A stretch of 64,000 nt of DNA, taken from Amycolatopsis nalaikhensis. GTDB taxonomy: Bacteria > Actinomycetota > Actinomycetes > Mycobacteriales > Pseudonocardiaceae. Below, piece by piece: positions 50,984-59,321 of this stretch (position 1 is the stretch's first letter; each line of letters begins with the position of its first letter). Made by a program: the position numbers and the translations under genes. A model generated the notes under the pieces. It had not been told where the DNA came from and made no database searches. It saw nothing but the letters and a program-made list of their open reading frames with translations. The stretch spans positions 3,169,501 through 3,233,500 of the forward strand of contig NZ_CP127173.1 of the NCBI RefSeq assembly GCF_030264295.1, given 5' to 3'.

Positions 50984-51499
50984 ATGGACGGATACGCGGT
51001 GAAGGTCGACGAGCTGGGCAAGCTCATCGGCGACCTCGACACGGCGGCGAGCCGGATGGCGGACGCGAACAAGAAGCTGGGCGGAGGCGGGGCGTTCGGC
51101 TCGTTGGGGACGGCCGAGCTGGGCAAGGCGGGCGTCGAGTTCGAGGAGGCCTGGGGGTTCGGGATCAAGCGTCTCGGCGAGGCGGCTTCGGGGATCACGG
51201 AGCGGCTGAAGGAGGCGAAGCAGAAGTACGAGCGGATCGAGGCCCAGTTCAGTGGGGAGCTGGGGAAGTTCGGCTCGGCGGTGCTGGGGGATGGGCCTCC
51301 GGGCGGGCCGGGACCGGTCGGTGGGTCTCCGGGTGACGGGCCGGTCGGCGGCGGCGTCACGGGCGGGATGCCGGGCATCAACGACCTGGCCGAGGGCGAT
51401 GACCGGCCGGTCGGTGGCGGCATCACGGGCGGCATGCCGGGCATCAACGAACAAGCCGACGGCGGCATCACCGACATCCTGGACGGACGCGACCGATGA
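50984..51499 (+). CDS. WXG100-like protein with repeated Gly/Pro tail (ESX-type locus 3)
   Basis: 171 aa from ATG 50984 (site GGGGAGGGTGAG). Residues 1-100 are a helical hairpin of the ESX/WXG type, with FEEAWGFGIKRLGEAASGI. The tail contains two near-identical units, PVGGGVTGGMPGIN and PVGGGITGGMPGIN, separated by 8 residues. It is ATGA-coupled to the following 404-aa gene. It probably forms a pair with that protein for export. Confidence 0.6.
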   Translation: MDGYAVKVDELGKLIGDLDTAASRMADANKKLGGGGAFGSLGTAELGKAGVEFEEAWGFGIKRLGEAASGITERLKEAKQKYERIEAQFSGELGKFGSAVLGDGPPGGPGPVGGSPGDGPVGGGVTGGMPGINDLAEGDDRPVGGGITGGMPGINEQADGGITDILDGRDR

Positions 51500-52710
51500 G
51501 CACGCGCGACTTCCCGGCGCTGGGCTTCGACCCGGCGCCCGGCGACCTCGACGGCATCACCGACCTGGCGGGCAAGTACCGAGCGGTGAGCAACGACCTC
51601 ACGGAGGCCGACGACTCGCTGCGCCGGATCGTCCGCAAGCAGGGCATCTGGCAGGGCGAGGCGAGCGAGGCGTTCGCCCGCCGCATCGGCCCGCTGCCGC
51701 AGTACCTGGAGGGTGCGGCGAGGTCGATGGGCCAGGCGGCGGACGCGCTCGAGAGGTGGTCCCAGGACCTGGGTGACCTGCAGAAACGGGCAGCGGACCT
51801 GGAAGCCCGAGCGGAAGCGGCGGCCAAGGCGGCGGAGCAGGCCCGAGCGAACCCGGACTTCGCGCTGGCGAACCGGACGTTCCCGGACCAGCAGTCGTTG
51901 CAGATAGCCCAGAGGCTGCTGGACAACGCGGGCCAGCAGCTCCAGTCGGCGATCGAGGGCTGCCAGAACATCCAGGACGCGGCGAAGCAGCTGCAGCAGG
52001 AGCACGGGGAGGCGGCGGGCCGGGTCGCGGAAGCGCTGCGGAAGGCGAAGGAGCTGGCCCCGGACGAGCCGGACCTGCTGGACAAGCTGGAGGACGCGGT
52101 CGGCGGAGCGTTTGTCGACTTGTCGAACACGATCGCCGACGGGGTCGACCAGGCGTGGAACTTCGTCCAGGACCACGCGGAGCTGTTGTCGAAGGTCTCG
52201 GACGTGATGGGTGACATGGGCAATGCTCTCGGGTTCATCGGGGAGTTCCTTCCCGAGCCTGCGGGAGCAATGGTCGGAGCTGTGGCGACCGGAATGGGAG
52301 TGGGCGCGTTGGCCGGTCATGCCACGGCTGCGCTGGCGGGTGCCGACGTGGCTCCCGAGACACTGATCTTCGACGGGGTCGGTGCGGTGACTTCGCTGGT
52401 CGGCACGTTCGCCCCGCCAGGTGTCGGAGGCGCGATGAAGGGCATCGGGTACGGCGCGTTCGGAGCCCAGTTCCAGGCCGACGCCGGTGCCCGCATGATC
52501 GGCACCGAATTCGAGGGGCCGATCGGCGACTTCCTGAATTACTGGGTGCCCAAGGATCCAGGTCAGGCAGTGGCGGCCGTCAGCTCGATCTTCACCGGGC
52601 CAGCACCGTGGGCGGCGGTCGCGTTGGGCAACGCCACCGAGGCGGGTGTCCAGGCCGACAACGCGCCGGAGCGTCGGCGTGAGCGGGCGGAAGACGAGGT
52701 GTGGAACTGA
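51496..52710 (+). CDS. Large WXG-type T7SS substrate-like protein, 404 aa
   Basis: An N-terminal WXG100-like domain carries the WQG turn (RKQGIWQGEASEAFARRI, about residue 52). A long coiled coil to about 200 is followed by a hydrophobic Gly/Ala-rich region (GAMVGAVATGMGVGALAGHA) that may insert in a membrane. The C-terminus is short and charged. It resembles putative T7SS-secreted proteins and polymorphic toxins, but no toxin domain is recognised. ATGA overlap upstream. Confidence 0.55.
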   Translation: MSTRDFPALGFDPAPGDLDGITDLAGKYRAVSNDLTEADDSLRRIVRKQGIWQGEASEAFARRIGPLPQYLEGAARSMGQAADALERWSQDLGDLQKRAADLEARAEAAAKAAEQARANPDFALANRTFPDQQSLQIAQRLLDNAGQQLQSAIEGCQNIQDAAKQLQQEHGEAAGRVAEALRKAKELAPDEPDLLDKLEDAVGGAFVDLSNTIADGVDQAWNFVQDHAELLSKVSDVMGDMGNALGFIGEFLPEPAGAMVGAVATGMGVGALAGHATAALAGADVAPETLIFDGVGAVTSLVGTFAPPGVGGAMKGIGYGAFGAQFQADAGARMIGTEFEGPIGDFLNYWVPKDPGQAVAAVSSIFTGPAPWAAVALGNATEAGVQADNAPERRRERAEDEVWN

Positions 52711-53285
52711 TGCCGCTGCAGATCGACCTGCCGCCCGGGTTCGCGGGGATGCCGGTGGGCACCGACGACAAGATGAACCGCGGCCACGCCTGGACCATCG
52801 CCGAAAACCTGGCCGCCGGGGCCGGGAAGTCCGTCGAGGAGTTCGGCAGCTACCTGATGGCCCTGGTCCCGACCATGCAGGCCAACGGCATCCGGGTCTT
52901 CGGCAAGTTCGCGGTGGGCACGCGCAAGGGAGACGTCGCGACCCTGACGCTGGGTGTGGTGCAGTGGCCGGAGACGGCGCCTGGCAGCCGTGACGCCCTG
53001 GTGGCGGCGATGGCCGAGCAGTACCGGAGCCGCCACAAGCGCGCCGTGGTGCAGCCGGTCCGCCTCCCGATCGGCCCGGCGATCGTCGCCATCAGCGGGG
53101 GCGAGTTCCACCTGCCCGAACGGGACGTCCGGACCCAGATCAAGGCGGAGTACCAGATCCCCCTGCCGGACGGCCGGTCCGTGGTGATCCTGTCGGTGGT
53201 CGCGGAGTCGGAGGACGCCTGGCCCGCGGTAGCCGAGGCGACGGCGAAGGTGGCTTGGAGCCTCCGCAGCGGGGAAACGTCGTGA
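52710..53285 (+). CDS. Unrecognised 191-aa protein of the ESX-type locus
   Basis: ATG 52710 shares its first A with the upstream TGA (TGATG). GAGGTG lies 8 nt before. It has a mixed alpha/beta pattern: LQIDLPPGFAGMPVGTDD, VGTRKGDVATLTLGVVQW, PIGPAIVAISGGEFHLP and QIPLPDGRSVVILSVVAES suggest two similar alpha-beta halves. No family was recognised. By position it may be a cytosolic chaperone or adaptor like EspG (inference from neighbourhood only). The stop overlaps the next gene as GTGA. Confidence 0.5.
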   Translation: MPLQIDLPPGFAGMPVGTDDKMNRGHAWTIAENLAAGAGKSVEEFGSYLMALVPTMQANGIRVFGKFAVGTRKGDVATLTLGVVQWPETAPGSRDALVAAMAEQYRSRHKRAVVQPVRLPIGPAIVAISGGEFHLPERDVRTQIKAEYQIPLPDGRSVVILSVVAESEDAWPAVAEATAKVAWSLRSGETS

Positions 53286-53620
53286 TCAGCACGGTGGCTG
53301 CCGGTTCGGGCGACGACCCGGCGCGGGTGATGTTCCTGGTGCTGATGGGCTTGGTGGTCGTCGGCGGTCTGACGTTGACCATCGTCCGCGCGATGCGTTC
53401 GAGAAAGCCGCGCGAGAAGCAGATCGCGCGCTTGGTCGCGGAGCTCGACGGCCGGAGCCGCGTGTACCTCCGGATGATGGAGGTCGGCCTGGATCACCGA
53501 GATCTGCTGCAGGTGGCGCAGAGCCGCGGCTACAGCCTGGTCGTGCACCAAGTCGGCAAGTACTACGAGTTCGTCTACTCGCCGCAGCAGCCCGGGAGAT
53601 CGGTGCCATGGGCGATCTGA
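53282..53620 (+). CDS. Membrane-anchored protein A of a paralogous pair
   Basis: 112 aa. One membrane helix near the N-terminus (VMFLVLMGLVVVGGLTLTIV), then a soluble domain with IARLVAELDGRSRVYLRMME and a GYSLVVHQVGKYYEFVY end. The next gene encodes a protein of the same length with the same order of elements, so they are tandem duplicates. GTG 53282 is coupled to the upstream stop. Confidence 0.5.
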   Translation: MISTVAAGSGDDPARVMFLVLMGLVVVGGLTLTIVRAMRSRKPREKQIARLVAELDGRSRVYLRMMEVGLDHRDLLQVAQSRGYSLVVHQVGKYYEFVYSPQQPGRSVPWAI

Positions 53621-53946
53621 ACCTCGCCGGGTCCAAATTCAACGGTACTGACGCCGAGTACTTCGGGACACTGGCCGTCGTCGGGGGGATCGTCCTCGTG
53701 GTCCTCGCCGTGGTCCTCGTCGTCAAACGCCGGCTCGACAAGAACCGGCGTGACGCCGTTCAGCAACTGGCGCGGCAGCTCGACGGCCGCCCGATCGTGT
53801 ACGTGCCGTACGCCGATTGTCCGCTGCCCGTTCCCGAGGTTTCGAGTACGGCTCACGCCCGGGGCTACGCCATGACCCCGAACGCGGCGGCGTTGCGGTA
53901 CGAGTTCGCCTACGTGGCGAGTAGGCCGGGGCCGTGGCCGACCTGA
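53608..53946 (+). CDS. Membrane-anchored protein B of a paralogous pair
   Basis: 112 aa. One helix at about 18-40 (TLAVVGGIVLVVLAVVLVV), then a domain with VQQLARQLDGRPIVYVPY and a GYAMTPNAAALRYEFAY end, parallel to protein A (both have LDGRxxVY and a Tyr-Glu-Phe end). It overlaps protein A by 13 bp. The function is unknown. The pair may be a membrane part of the export machinery. Confidence 0.5.
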   Translation: MGDLNLAGSKFNGTDAEYFGTLAVVGGIVLVVLAVVLVVKRRLDKNRRDAVQQLARQLDGRPIVYVPYADCPLPVPEVSSTAHARGYAMTPNAAALRYEFAYVASRPGPWPT

Positions 53947-53978
53947 ACTGATGGATTCATGCGACACCTGAGGAGACC

Positions 53979-54344
53979 ATGAACAACGCACAGCTGATCG
54001 AGGAAATGCGCTGGCAGCTCAAGCAGATCGAAGACCGCAAAGCCGAGAACCAGCGCATCCTCGCGGGCATAGCCGGGAGCGACCACACCACGGTGGTCTC
54101 GCCGGACCGGTCCGTCACCGTCATCGCCGGACCAGGCGGTGTCGTCAGCGAAGTCCGCCTCGCCCCCGAAGCCATGCGATACGACGCCATCACCCTCAGC
54201 CGCACAATCACGGCCGCGATCCGTGAAGCCGTGTCCGCCGGGCGGCCGCTCACCCCACAACAACCAACACCGAAACCACAACCCCAGCGCAGGCCAGCTC
54301 CCACCGACGACGAAGAGCCCTACGACACCGTGTTCGACATTTAG
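53979..54344 (+). CDS. YbaB/EbfC-like protein of ESX-type locus 3
   Basis: 121 aa. It has the helix-sheet-helix pattern (LIEEMRWQLKQIEDRKAENQ, then VTVIAGPGGVVSEVRLAPEA) of YbaB-like proteins and a Pro/Gln-rich acidic tail ending DTVFDI. A YbaB-type gene also sits in the first ESX-like cluster at 34.0 kb. It converges with the 133-aa minus-strand gene, with a 4-bp overlap of stops. Confidence 0.6.
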   Translation: MNNAQLIEEMRWQLKQIEDRKAENQRILAGIAGSDHTTVVSPDRSVTVIAGPGGVVSEVRLAPEAMRYDAITLSRTITAAIREAVSAGRPLTPQQPTPKPQPQRRPAPTDDEEPYDTVFDI

Positions 54345-54742
54345 GCAGGCGGCTCTTCCCGCTTCGCAGCCGCCCGCTTGGCACGCCAGCCCAATCCCAG
54401 CACCGCCTGGACCAGCTCCTGGTAGCTCGGCTTGACCTCCTCGAGGTACCGCTCGAGATAAGCCGCCCGGGCGGTGGGCACCGGGCGAGGGTCGTCCCCC
54501 GGCGGGAGCCAGCTCAAGCCCTGGATGTTGTGCAGCGCCATCTTCCACCAGCGCGTTGCCCGCTCGGCCGCGCGTTCTTCACGCTCGGCCGCCGCCGCTA
54601 TCGCGTTCTTGGCCTCCTCGATCTCCGCCTCCAACGCCTCGGCGCGCGCCAGCTCCCACTCGCGCAAGTTCTCCGCCGAGCCTCGGGACAGGGCGATGAT
54701 CTCCTTGTACCGCATCGCCGCGGTGGCGCCGTCGTCGGTCAT
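54341..54742 (-). CDS. Coiled-coil protein coupled to FtsK-like ATPase
   Basis: 133 aa with a long charged coiled coil (about 25-65, ELARAEALEAEIEEAKNAI) and a WKMALHNIQGLSWLPP segment. It follows the ATPase gene with an ATGA overlap, so the two are made together. It may regulate or tether the ATPase (inference). The family was not recognised. Confidence 0.55.
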   Translation of the reverse strand: MTDDGATAAMRYKEIIALSRGSAENLREWELARAEALEAEIEEAKNAIAAAAEREERAAERATRWWKMALHNIQGLSWLPPGDDPRPVPTARAAYLERYLEEVKPSYQELVQAVLGLGWRAKRAAAKREEPPA

Positions 54743-57468
54743 CGGTCGTTCTCCGGACGCTGGAACGGGATGATCACTTCGGGTGCTCCGTGGGTCGTCC
54801 GGTCGAAGAACAACGCGCGGCCCGGCCGCGGCGACCAGTGCACCACCTGGCCCGCCGCGAACGGCGCCAGCTCGTTGCCCTGCACGTCGAGCGCCGCCCA
54901 CGTGCCGATGTCGTCCGTGCCCGCGAAGCCCAGCGTGTCCTTCAACCTCGCGATGCTTCGCCACCAGCCGATCGTGTGGATGCCGTGGCCCGGGCCCTGC
55001 TTCAACACCACGCGCAGGTGGTCCAAGCCGCTCTTCAGCTGGCCCACCGCCTTCGCCTCCAACGTCGGCAGCGCCGCGTCGACCCCGTACAGCAGCAGGA
55101 TCTTCGCGCCGCCGGACATCGCGCTCGTCATCGACTCCAATGTGGACGTCAGGTCGTCCACCAGCGACGCCTCGTGGCCCTCGCGACGCAGGCGGTCCGC
55201 CAGCTCCAACGCCGCCGGTGCGCACGCCTCGATCGCGCATCCCAGCACGAACTCGACCTCGCCCGGGTCGTACTGGCGGGCCAGGGACCGCGCCGAGGAG
55301 TCCATGATGGACAGTACCTCGGCCGTCGCCGAGCCGAGGACCGCGATGTTGCGGCCCGGGGCCCACGACAGGTCCACGCCGCACGCTGCCTCGTCCACGT
55401 CGATCGACTGGCCCAGCAGCGCCCTCGGCTTCGAGTTCGGCTTCAGATCGAGGAACGCGGGGAACTGTTCCAGGATCGGCGAATGCGCACCGTCGAACAA
55501 GCGCGGGCGCGGGAAGCGGCCCGCGTACTCCTCCCACAGCCGGTGCTGCAGCCGGACGAACACGTTCTTGCTGCTCGCGTCCGGGATGTGGGCCAGCTGG
55601 TTGCCGTGCGCGATGCCGGAGTCGTGGTTGATCACCGCGTGCCACTTCGGCGCCGACACCGCCGCGTTGTTCGTCTCGGCCAGCACGCGCCGCGCCTTCG
55701 GCATCGCGATCCGCAGCGTGCACTGCTCGAACACCGCCGGCTTGCCCCAGAACGCCTCGATCCCGGCGACGTCCTGGCTGGCCAGCACCATGTGGATGCC
55801 TTGCGACCGGCCGCGTCGGGCGATGTCTTCCAGCAGCTGCGTCGCCGTCGACGTCACCTGGTCGCGACCCGCGAACAGGTACTGGAACTCGTCGATCACC
55901 GCGACGATCCGCGGCCAGTGCCCGCCGGGGTCGGCTTCGCGCAGGTCGGCCAGGTTCGTGACCTCGTGCTCCTTGGCGGCCGCGGATCGGCGGCGCAGCT
56001 CGTCGGCCAGGAACCGCAGCAGCGCCAGGCCGAACTCGCGGTCGGTGTTGACGTTGACGCCGACCAGCCGCGCGTGCGGCAGCCAGCTCGCGTCCTTGCG
56101 CCCCGGCGCGAGCCCGGCGAACGAGACGCCTTCCTTGAAGTCCAGCAGGTACAGCGCCAGCTCGTCCGGCGTGTACCGCGCCGCCAGACTGCCGAGCAGC
56201 GCGTACAGGAAGTTCGTCTTGCCCGATCCGGACGGCCCGCCGATCAGCGCGTGCGGGCTCGCGTCGCCGATCACGACCTCGACCGGCTCGCCCTCGAAGA
56301 ACCCGACGGGCGCACGCAGTTCCCGTGCGGAGCTTTCGTGACCGATCTCGGCCGGCAGCAGGTCGTCGAACGACCGCGGCCCGCCCTGCTTCGCGATCAG
56401 CGCCTTCGCGATCTTGTCGACGGCGCGGATCACCTGCCCGGACGGCATCGCCGGATCGAGGTCGACGACCAGGTCGGTGCCGGTCATGCTGCTGATCGCG
56501 TGGCGTTCGTCGAGCAGGCTCACCGTCTCGACCGGCGCGCTCACCGCCGTCGGCACGTCGACCATGATCAGGCAGATCCCGGCGGCCAGCGCGCCGCTCG
56601 CGACGCGCTTGAGGTCGCGGGCGCGTTCGGGTTCGAGGGTTTCCCCGTTGCCGTACAGCACGACGACGCGGTACGGCTCGCCCCGCTGCCCGGTCTTCGC
56701 CCGCATTTCGCGCAGGGACGTGTATCCGGCGGACATGCAGCTGGCGTGGATGCGGCGGATGTGCCCGGCCAGCTCGTCGAGGAGGTCCTCGAGGCGGCCG
56801 GGGTCGTACAGCGACAGCGCGCTGGTGTGGCTGAGCGGGTAGAGGTCGGGCAGGATCGCGGTCAGCTGCCCGATGTCCCACAGGTGCACGCGCACGGCGC
56901 CCGGCTCGAACGTCGAAAGCACGCGGACCAGCAGGTTCTGCACGATGCCGTCGATGACCGGCCGCGTCTTGGGCGCCGACGTGATCGCCAGGTGCGACTC
57001 GTCGAGCAACGGGACCGCGACGTCGAACGTGCGGGTGGGGTCGTTGCCGGCGGCCGTGGCGGTGCCGACGCGCCACAGCCCGGGCGACGTCATCCCGGGG
57101 TTGTGGCCGACGCGGCCGAGCCAGTCTCCCGGCGGCAGCCCGGCCGGGCCGGGTGCGTTCTGCGCGACGAGCTCGCGCAGCGTCGCCGGACCTTGGCTCC
57201 AGTCCGTGTAGAACGTGCTGCGGACGCTGCCGAGCGCGCCGAACACCTCGTGCGCGGCGGGGTGGCGGGACCACTCGTTCTGCTGCTCGGCGCTGGCGTG
57301 GTTCATGCCGACGCGCACGATGTCGCGCTCCAGCTCGAGTTTGGCCAGGTCGGCCTCGGCGGCTTGCCGGGCCCCGGCCGCCGCGCCCAGCACCAGCCCG
57401 ATCTGATGGCGGACCCGGTCGAGTGCGGTTTCGACGCGGTTGCGTTGCTCGGCTGACTTGTTGGCCAT
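54739..57468 (-). CDS. FtsK/SpoIIIE (EccC-like) ATPase
   Basis: 909 aa. An N-terminal coiled coil (about 1-60) lacks membrane helices. The FtsK/SpoIIIE core has Walker A GGPSGSGKTNFLYALLG near residue 410 and Walker B IVAVIDEFQYLF near 522. GRSQGIHMVLASQ and a further degenerate P-loop-like domain (GRNIAVLGSATAEV) follow in the C-terminal half. EccC motors of type VII systems have this multi-ATPase form but are normally membrane-anchored. Here the motor is soluble, in an operon with two small helical proteins. The start is ATG 57468 (TTG 57480 is an alternative). Confidence 0.82.
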   Translation of the reverse strand: MANKSAEQRNRVETALDRVRHQIGLVLGAAAGARQAAEADLAKLELERDIVRVGMNHASAEQQNEWSRHPAAHEVFGALGSVRSTFYTDWSQGPATLRELVAQNAPGPAGLPPGDWLGRVGHNPGMTSPGLWRVGTATAAGNDPTRTFDVAVPLLDESHLAITSAPKTRPVIDGIVQNLLVRVLSTFEPGAVRVHLWDIGQLTAILPDLYPLSHTSALSLYDPGRLEDLLDELAGHIRRIHASCMSAGYTSLREMRAKTGQRGEPYRVVVLYGNGETLEPERARDLKRVASGALAAGICLIMVDVPTAVSAPVETVSLLDERHAISSMTGTDLVVDLDPAMPSGQVIRAVDKIAKALIAKQGGPRSFDDLLPAEIGHESSARELRAPVGFFEGEPVEVVIGDASPHALIGGPSGSGKTNFLYALLGSLAARYTPDELALYLLDFKEGVSFAGLAPGRKDASWLPHARLVGVNVNTDREFGLALLRFLADELRRRSAAAKEHEVTNLADLREADPGGHWPRIVAVIDEFQYLFAGRDQVTSTATQLLEDIARRGRSQGIHMVLASQDVAGIEAFWGKPAVFEQCTLRIAMPKARRVLAETNNAAVSAPKWHAVINHDSGIAHGNQLAHIPDASSKNVFVRLQHRLWEEYAGRFPRPRLFDGAHSPILEQFPAFLDLKPNSKPRALLGQSIDVDEAACGVDLSWAPGRNIAVLGSATAEVLSIMDSSARSLARQYDPGEVEFVLGCAIEACAPAALELADRLRREGHEASLVDDLTSTLESMTSAMSGGAKILLLYGVDAALPTLEAKAVGQLKSGLDHLRVVLKQGPGHGIHTIGWWRSIARLKDTLGFAGTDDIGTWAALDVQGNELAPFAAGQVVHWSPRPGRALFFDRTTHGAPEVIIPFQRPENDR

Positions 57469-57499
57469 CGGCGTCCCCAAAAAGGTGTCCCTGGAAGGA

Positions 57500-57745
57500 T
57501 TACAGGCGGGCCCGGTAGCCGCTCACCAAGTCCTCGGCCGTGCCCAGGCGGTCGAGGAGCTGGTCCAGCCCCTCGCCGGCCTGCGCGTACTGCGAAGGAA
57601 GCCAGGGATCGGCCTTGGCCTGGGCGTCCACGAGAGCTTGCCGGGCTTCCCCGAGCAGGCTTGTGGCCCGCTCGGAGTGGGCTCGCGCGTCGGCGAGCCC
57701 GGCCACGACGGCGGTGAGCAGCTGGTGGAGTTCGGAGAGCGTCAT
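57500..57745 (-). CDS. Small helical protein, DUF6244-like, C-terminal YRARL
   Basis: 81 aa. One long helical hairpin (LHQLLTAVVAGLADARAHSERATSL) then PWLPSQYAQAGEGLDQLLDRL and the end DLVSGYRARL. Its neighbour at 57750-58010 has the same kind of hairpin and ends DSYSARL. Both resemble the DUF6244-type small proteins seen next to FtsK-like ATPase genes. It may be a substrate or partner of the ATPase. It lies 4 bp after its neighbour and 31 bp before the ATPase start, so it belongs to the same operon. Confidence 0.55.
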   Translation of the reverse strand: MTLSELHQLLTAVVAGLADARAHSERATSLLGEARQALVDAQAKADPWLPSQYAQAGEGLDQLLDRLGTAEDLVSGYRARL

Positions 57746-57749
57746 CCGG

Positions 57750-58010
57750 CTAGAGACGCGCCGAGTAGGAGTCGGCGGAGGAAATGCTGGCTTGGATGGT
57801 GCTCTGCATCCCGCTGATGTCGTGCAGGGCCTGGGCGAGCAGGCCGTGCGCCTGGCTCACCTCGTGCTGGCTGCTGCCCTGCGTCGCCTGGGCGAGCGAC
57901 TGCTGAGCTTCTTCGAGAGACTGCGCTGCTTGCTGAAGGGCGGCGATGCCTGCGGACGCCTTTTCGTTGGCGAGTGCGATGCCAGCGCGGATCTCTTCGA
58001 CTCCGGCCAT
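57750..58010 (-). CDS. Small helical protein, DUF6244-like, C-terminal YSARL
   Basis: 86 aa, an amphipathic helical hairpin (VEEIRAGIALANEKASAGIAA, QQAAQSLEEAQQSLAQA, then LAQALHDISGMQSTIQASI) that ends SSADSYSARL. It is the first gene of the ATPase operon. The shared Y-x-A-R-L end with its neighbour suggests a conserved recognition tail. It is WXG100-sized but has no WXG turn. Confidence 0.55.
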   Translation of the reverse strand: MAGVEEIRAGIALANEKASAGIAALQQAAQSLEEAQQSLAQATQGSSQHEVSQAHGLLAQALHDISGMQSTIQASISSADSYSARL

Positions 58011-58128
58011 CGGGCCTCTACTCCTTGAAATCAGGTGGTGGTACGGCTGCGGATTCCATTGAAACAGATCCAGCGACTCAGCGTGATCATCTGACTTTGC
58101 CGAGTGATCGCGGGTCCGGAATCAGCAA

Positions 58129-58156
58129 GGCCCCGGACGTGGGAACGTCCGGGGCC
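58129..58156 (-). terminator. Strong terminator hairpin upstream of the ATPase operon
   Basis: A perfect 12-bp stem, GGCCCCGGACGT and ACGTCCGGGGCC, with loop GGGA. Reading leftwards it is followed by TTGCTGATT. It lies 227 nt after the stop of the methyltransferase gene and 119 nt before the start of the small-protein gene. It may end the methyltransferase mRNA or act as an attenuator for the ATPase operon. Confidence 0.7.
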
Positions 58157-58382
58157 GGGCCGATCACGGTCTGTGCGGGGGTCGTCCCGGCACCAGTACC
58201 GCACACTGACGTCGCTGGCCAGCGCTACCCCAGGTCAGAGCGGTTTTCGTGCCACTGCTGGCCTTTCTTGAAGGGGCGGGCGAGGTTGGGGTGGAGACTA
58301 GCGCGGTCGGAGTAGCGGGCTGCGCTCAGCCCTGCTCGTAACTCCCTGTCGATGTGCGGAAAACGTCACGATGGAAGCGATT
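58157..58382 (-). other. Gene-free stretch upstream of the ATPase operon
   Basis: Together with the terminator this makes a 372-bp gap. Read on the minus strand, an open frame of 43 codons (58353-58225) ends ...FKKGQQWHENRSDLG before a TAG, but it has no ATG, GTG or TTG start. The stretch is rich in short complementary segments (GCGCTGGCCAGCG and others). It may be a structured leader or a small RNA that ends at the terminator. No known riboswitch motif was recognised. Confidence 0.35.
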
Positions 58383-59264
58383 TCACATTTTGGCCAGGCG
58401 AAACTGCCAGCCGAGCATCGCCGGCACGCCCCGCGCGGCCGCCCGGGCGGCGTCCGGCACGAGGGCGGCGAGGCTCCACGGCCACAGCTCCCATGGCCCT
58501 GGCTCGGTCGCGGCGGGCGCCGGATCCTTCGGCGGCGCGCAAGGTTCTTCGCAGCGGAGCACGGTGAGCCCGGCGGCGAGCGCGGCCCGCACGTAGTCGC
58601 CGACGAGGTGGCGGTACGAGACCAGCCGTCCGGGCCGCCCGTCCGGTCCGCGCAGCGGCGGGATCGAGCCGCGCGCGACGGCCTCGGGGTGGACGTCGCA
58701 GACGACGACGTGCCCGCCGGGGCGCAGGACGCGCGCGAACTCCGCGAACACCGGCCGCAGATCGGCGACGTGCGTCAGGGCGAGCCCGCAGGCGACGAGG
58801 TCGACGGCGGCGTCGCCGAGCGGCAGCCGGGCCAGGTCGCCGAGCCGGAACTCGGCGCCGGGCACCCGTTCGCGGGCCCGCGCGAGCATCCCGGACGAGC
58901 TGTCGACGCCGACGACCCGGTGGCCGAGCCGGGCGAGGCTCCCGGCGTAGCGGCCGGTGCCGCACGCGGCGTCGAGCGCGTCACCCGGCGGCAGCCCGCC
59001 GACGATCTCCTCGAGAAGTGGTTCATCGAGCGCGAAGGCGGCGTTGCCGGGCCGGTCGTAGGTCTCGGCCCAGAGGTCGTAGCCGGGCACGGAGTCCAGC
59101 CGGTCGGTTTCGACGCCGTGGGCGAGGGAGTCGTCGTCGAGGAGGCGGCGGACCTCGGCGAGCCGCGCTTCGACGAATTCGCGGTCGTGCTCCCCGGTGA
59201 ACGCGCGCAGGAGGGCGAGGCCTTCGACGCCGAGCAGGTAGGCCAGCGGGTGCTCGTAGCTCAC
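58383..59264 (-). CDS. SAM-dependent methyltransferase (type 11)
   Basis: 293 aa from GTG 59264. TAACGT ends 7 nt before the GTG and no Shine-Dalgarno is seen, so it may be leaderless. A helical N-terminus (about 1-50) precedes a class I methyltransferase fold with ALDAACGTGRYAGSLARLGH as motif I, then GVDSSSGMLARARE and LACGLALTHVADLRPVFAEFARVLRPGGHVVVCDVHPE. The substrate is unknown. It lies just outside the integrative element. Confidence 0.85.
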   Translation of the reverse strand: MSYEHPLAYLLGVEGLALLRAFTGEHDREFVEARLAEVRRLLDDDSLAHGVETDRLDSVPGYDLWAETYDRPGNAAFALDEPLLEEIVGGLPPGDALDAACGTGRYAGSLARLGHRVVGVDSSSGMLARARERVPGAEFRLGDLARLPLGDAAVDLVACGLALTHVADLRPVFAEFARVLRPGGHVVVCDVHPEAVARGSIPPLRGPDGRPGRLVSYRHLVGDYVRAALAAGLTVLRCEEPCAPPKDPAPAATEPGPWELWPWSLAALVPDAARAAARGVPAMLGWQFRLAKM

Positions 59265-59321
59265 GCCGCGGACGTTAGGGCCGGGATTCGGGTCGGGCCA
59301 CCGGTTTTCCGGCCGGAACGA

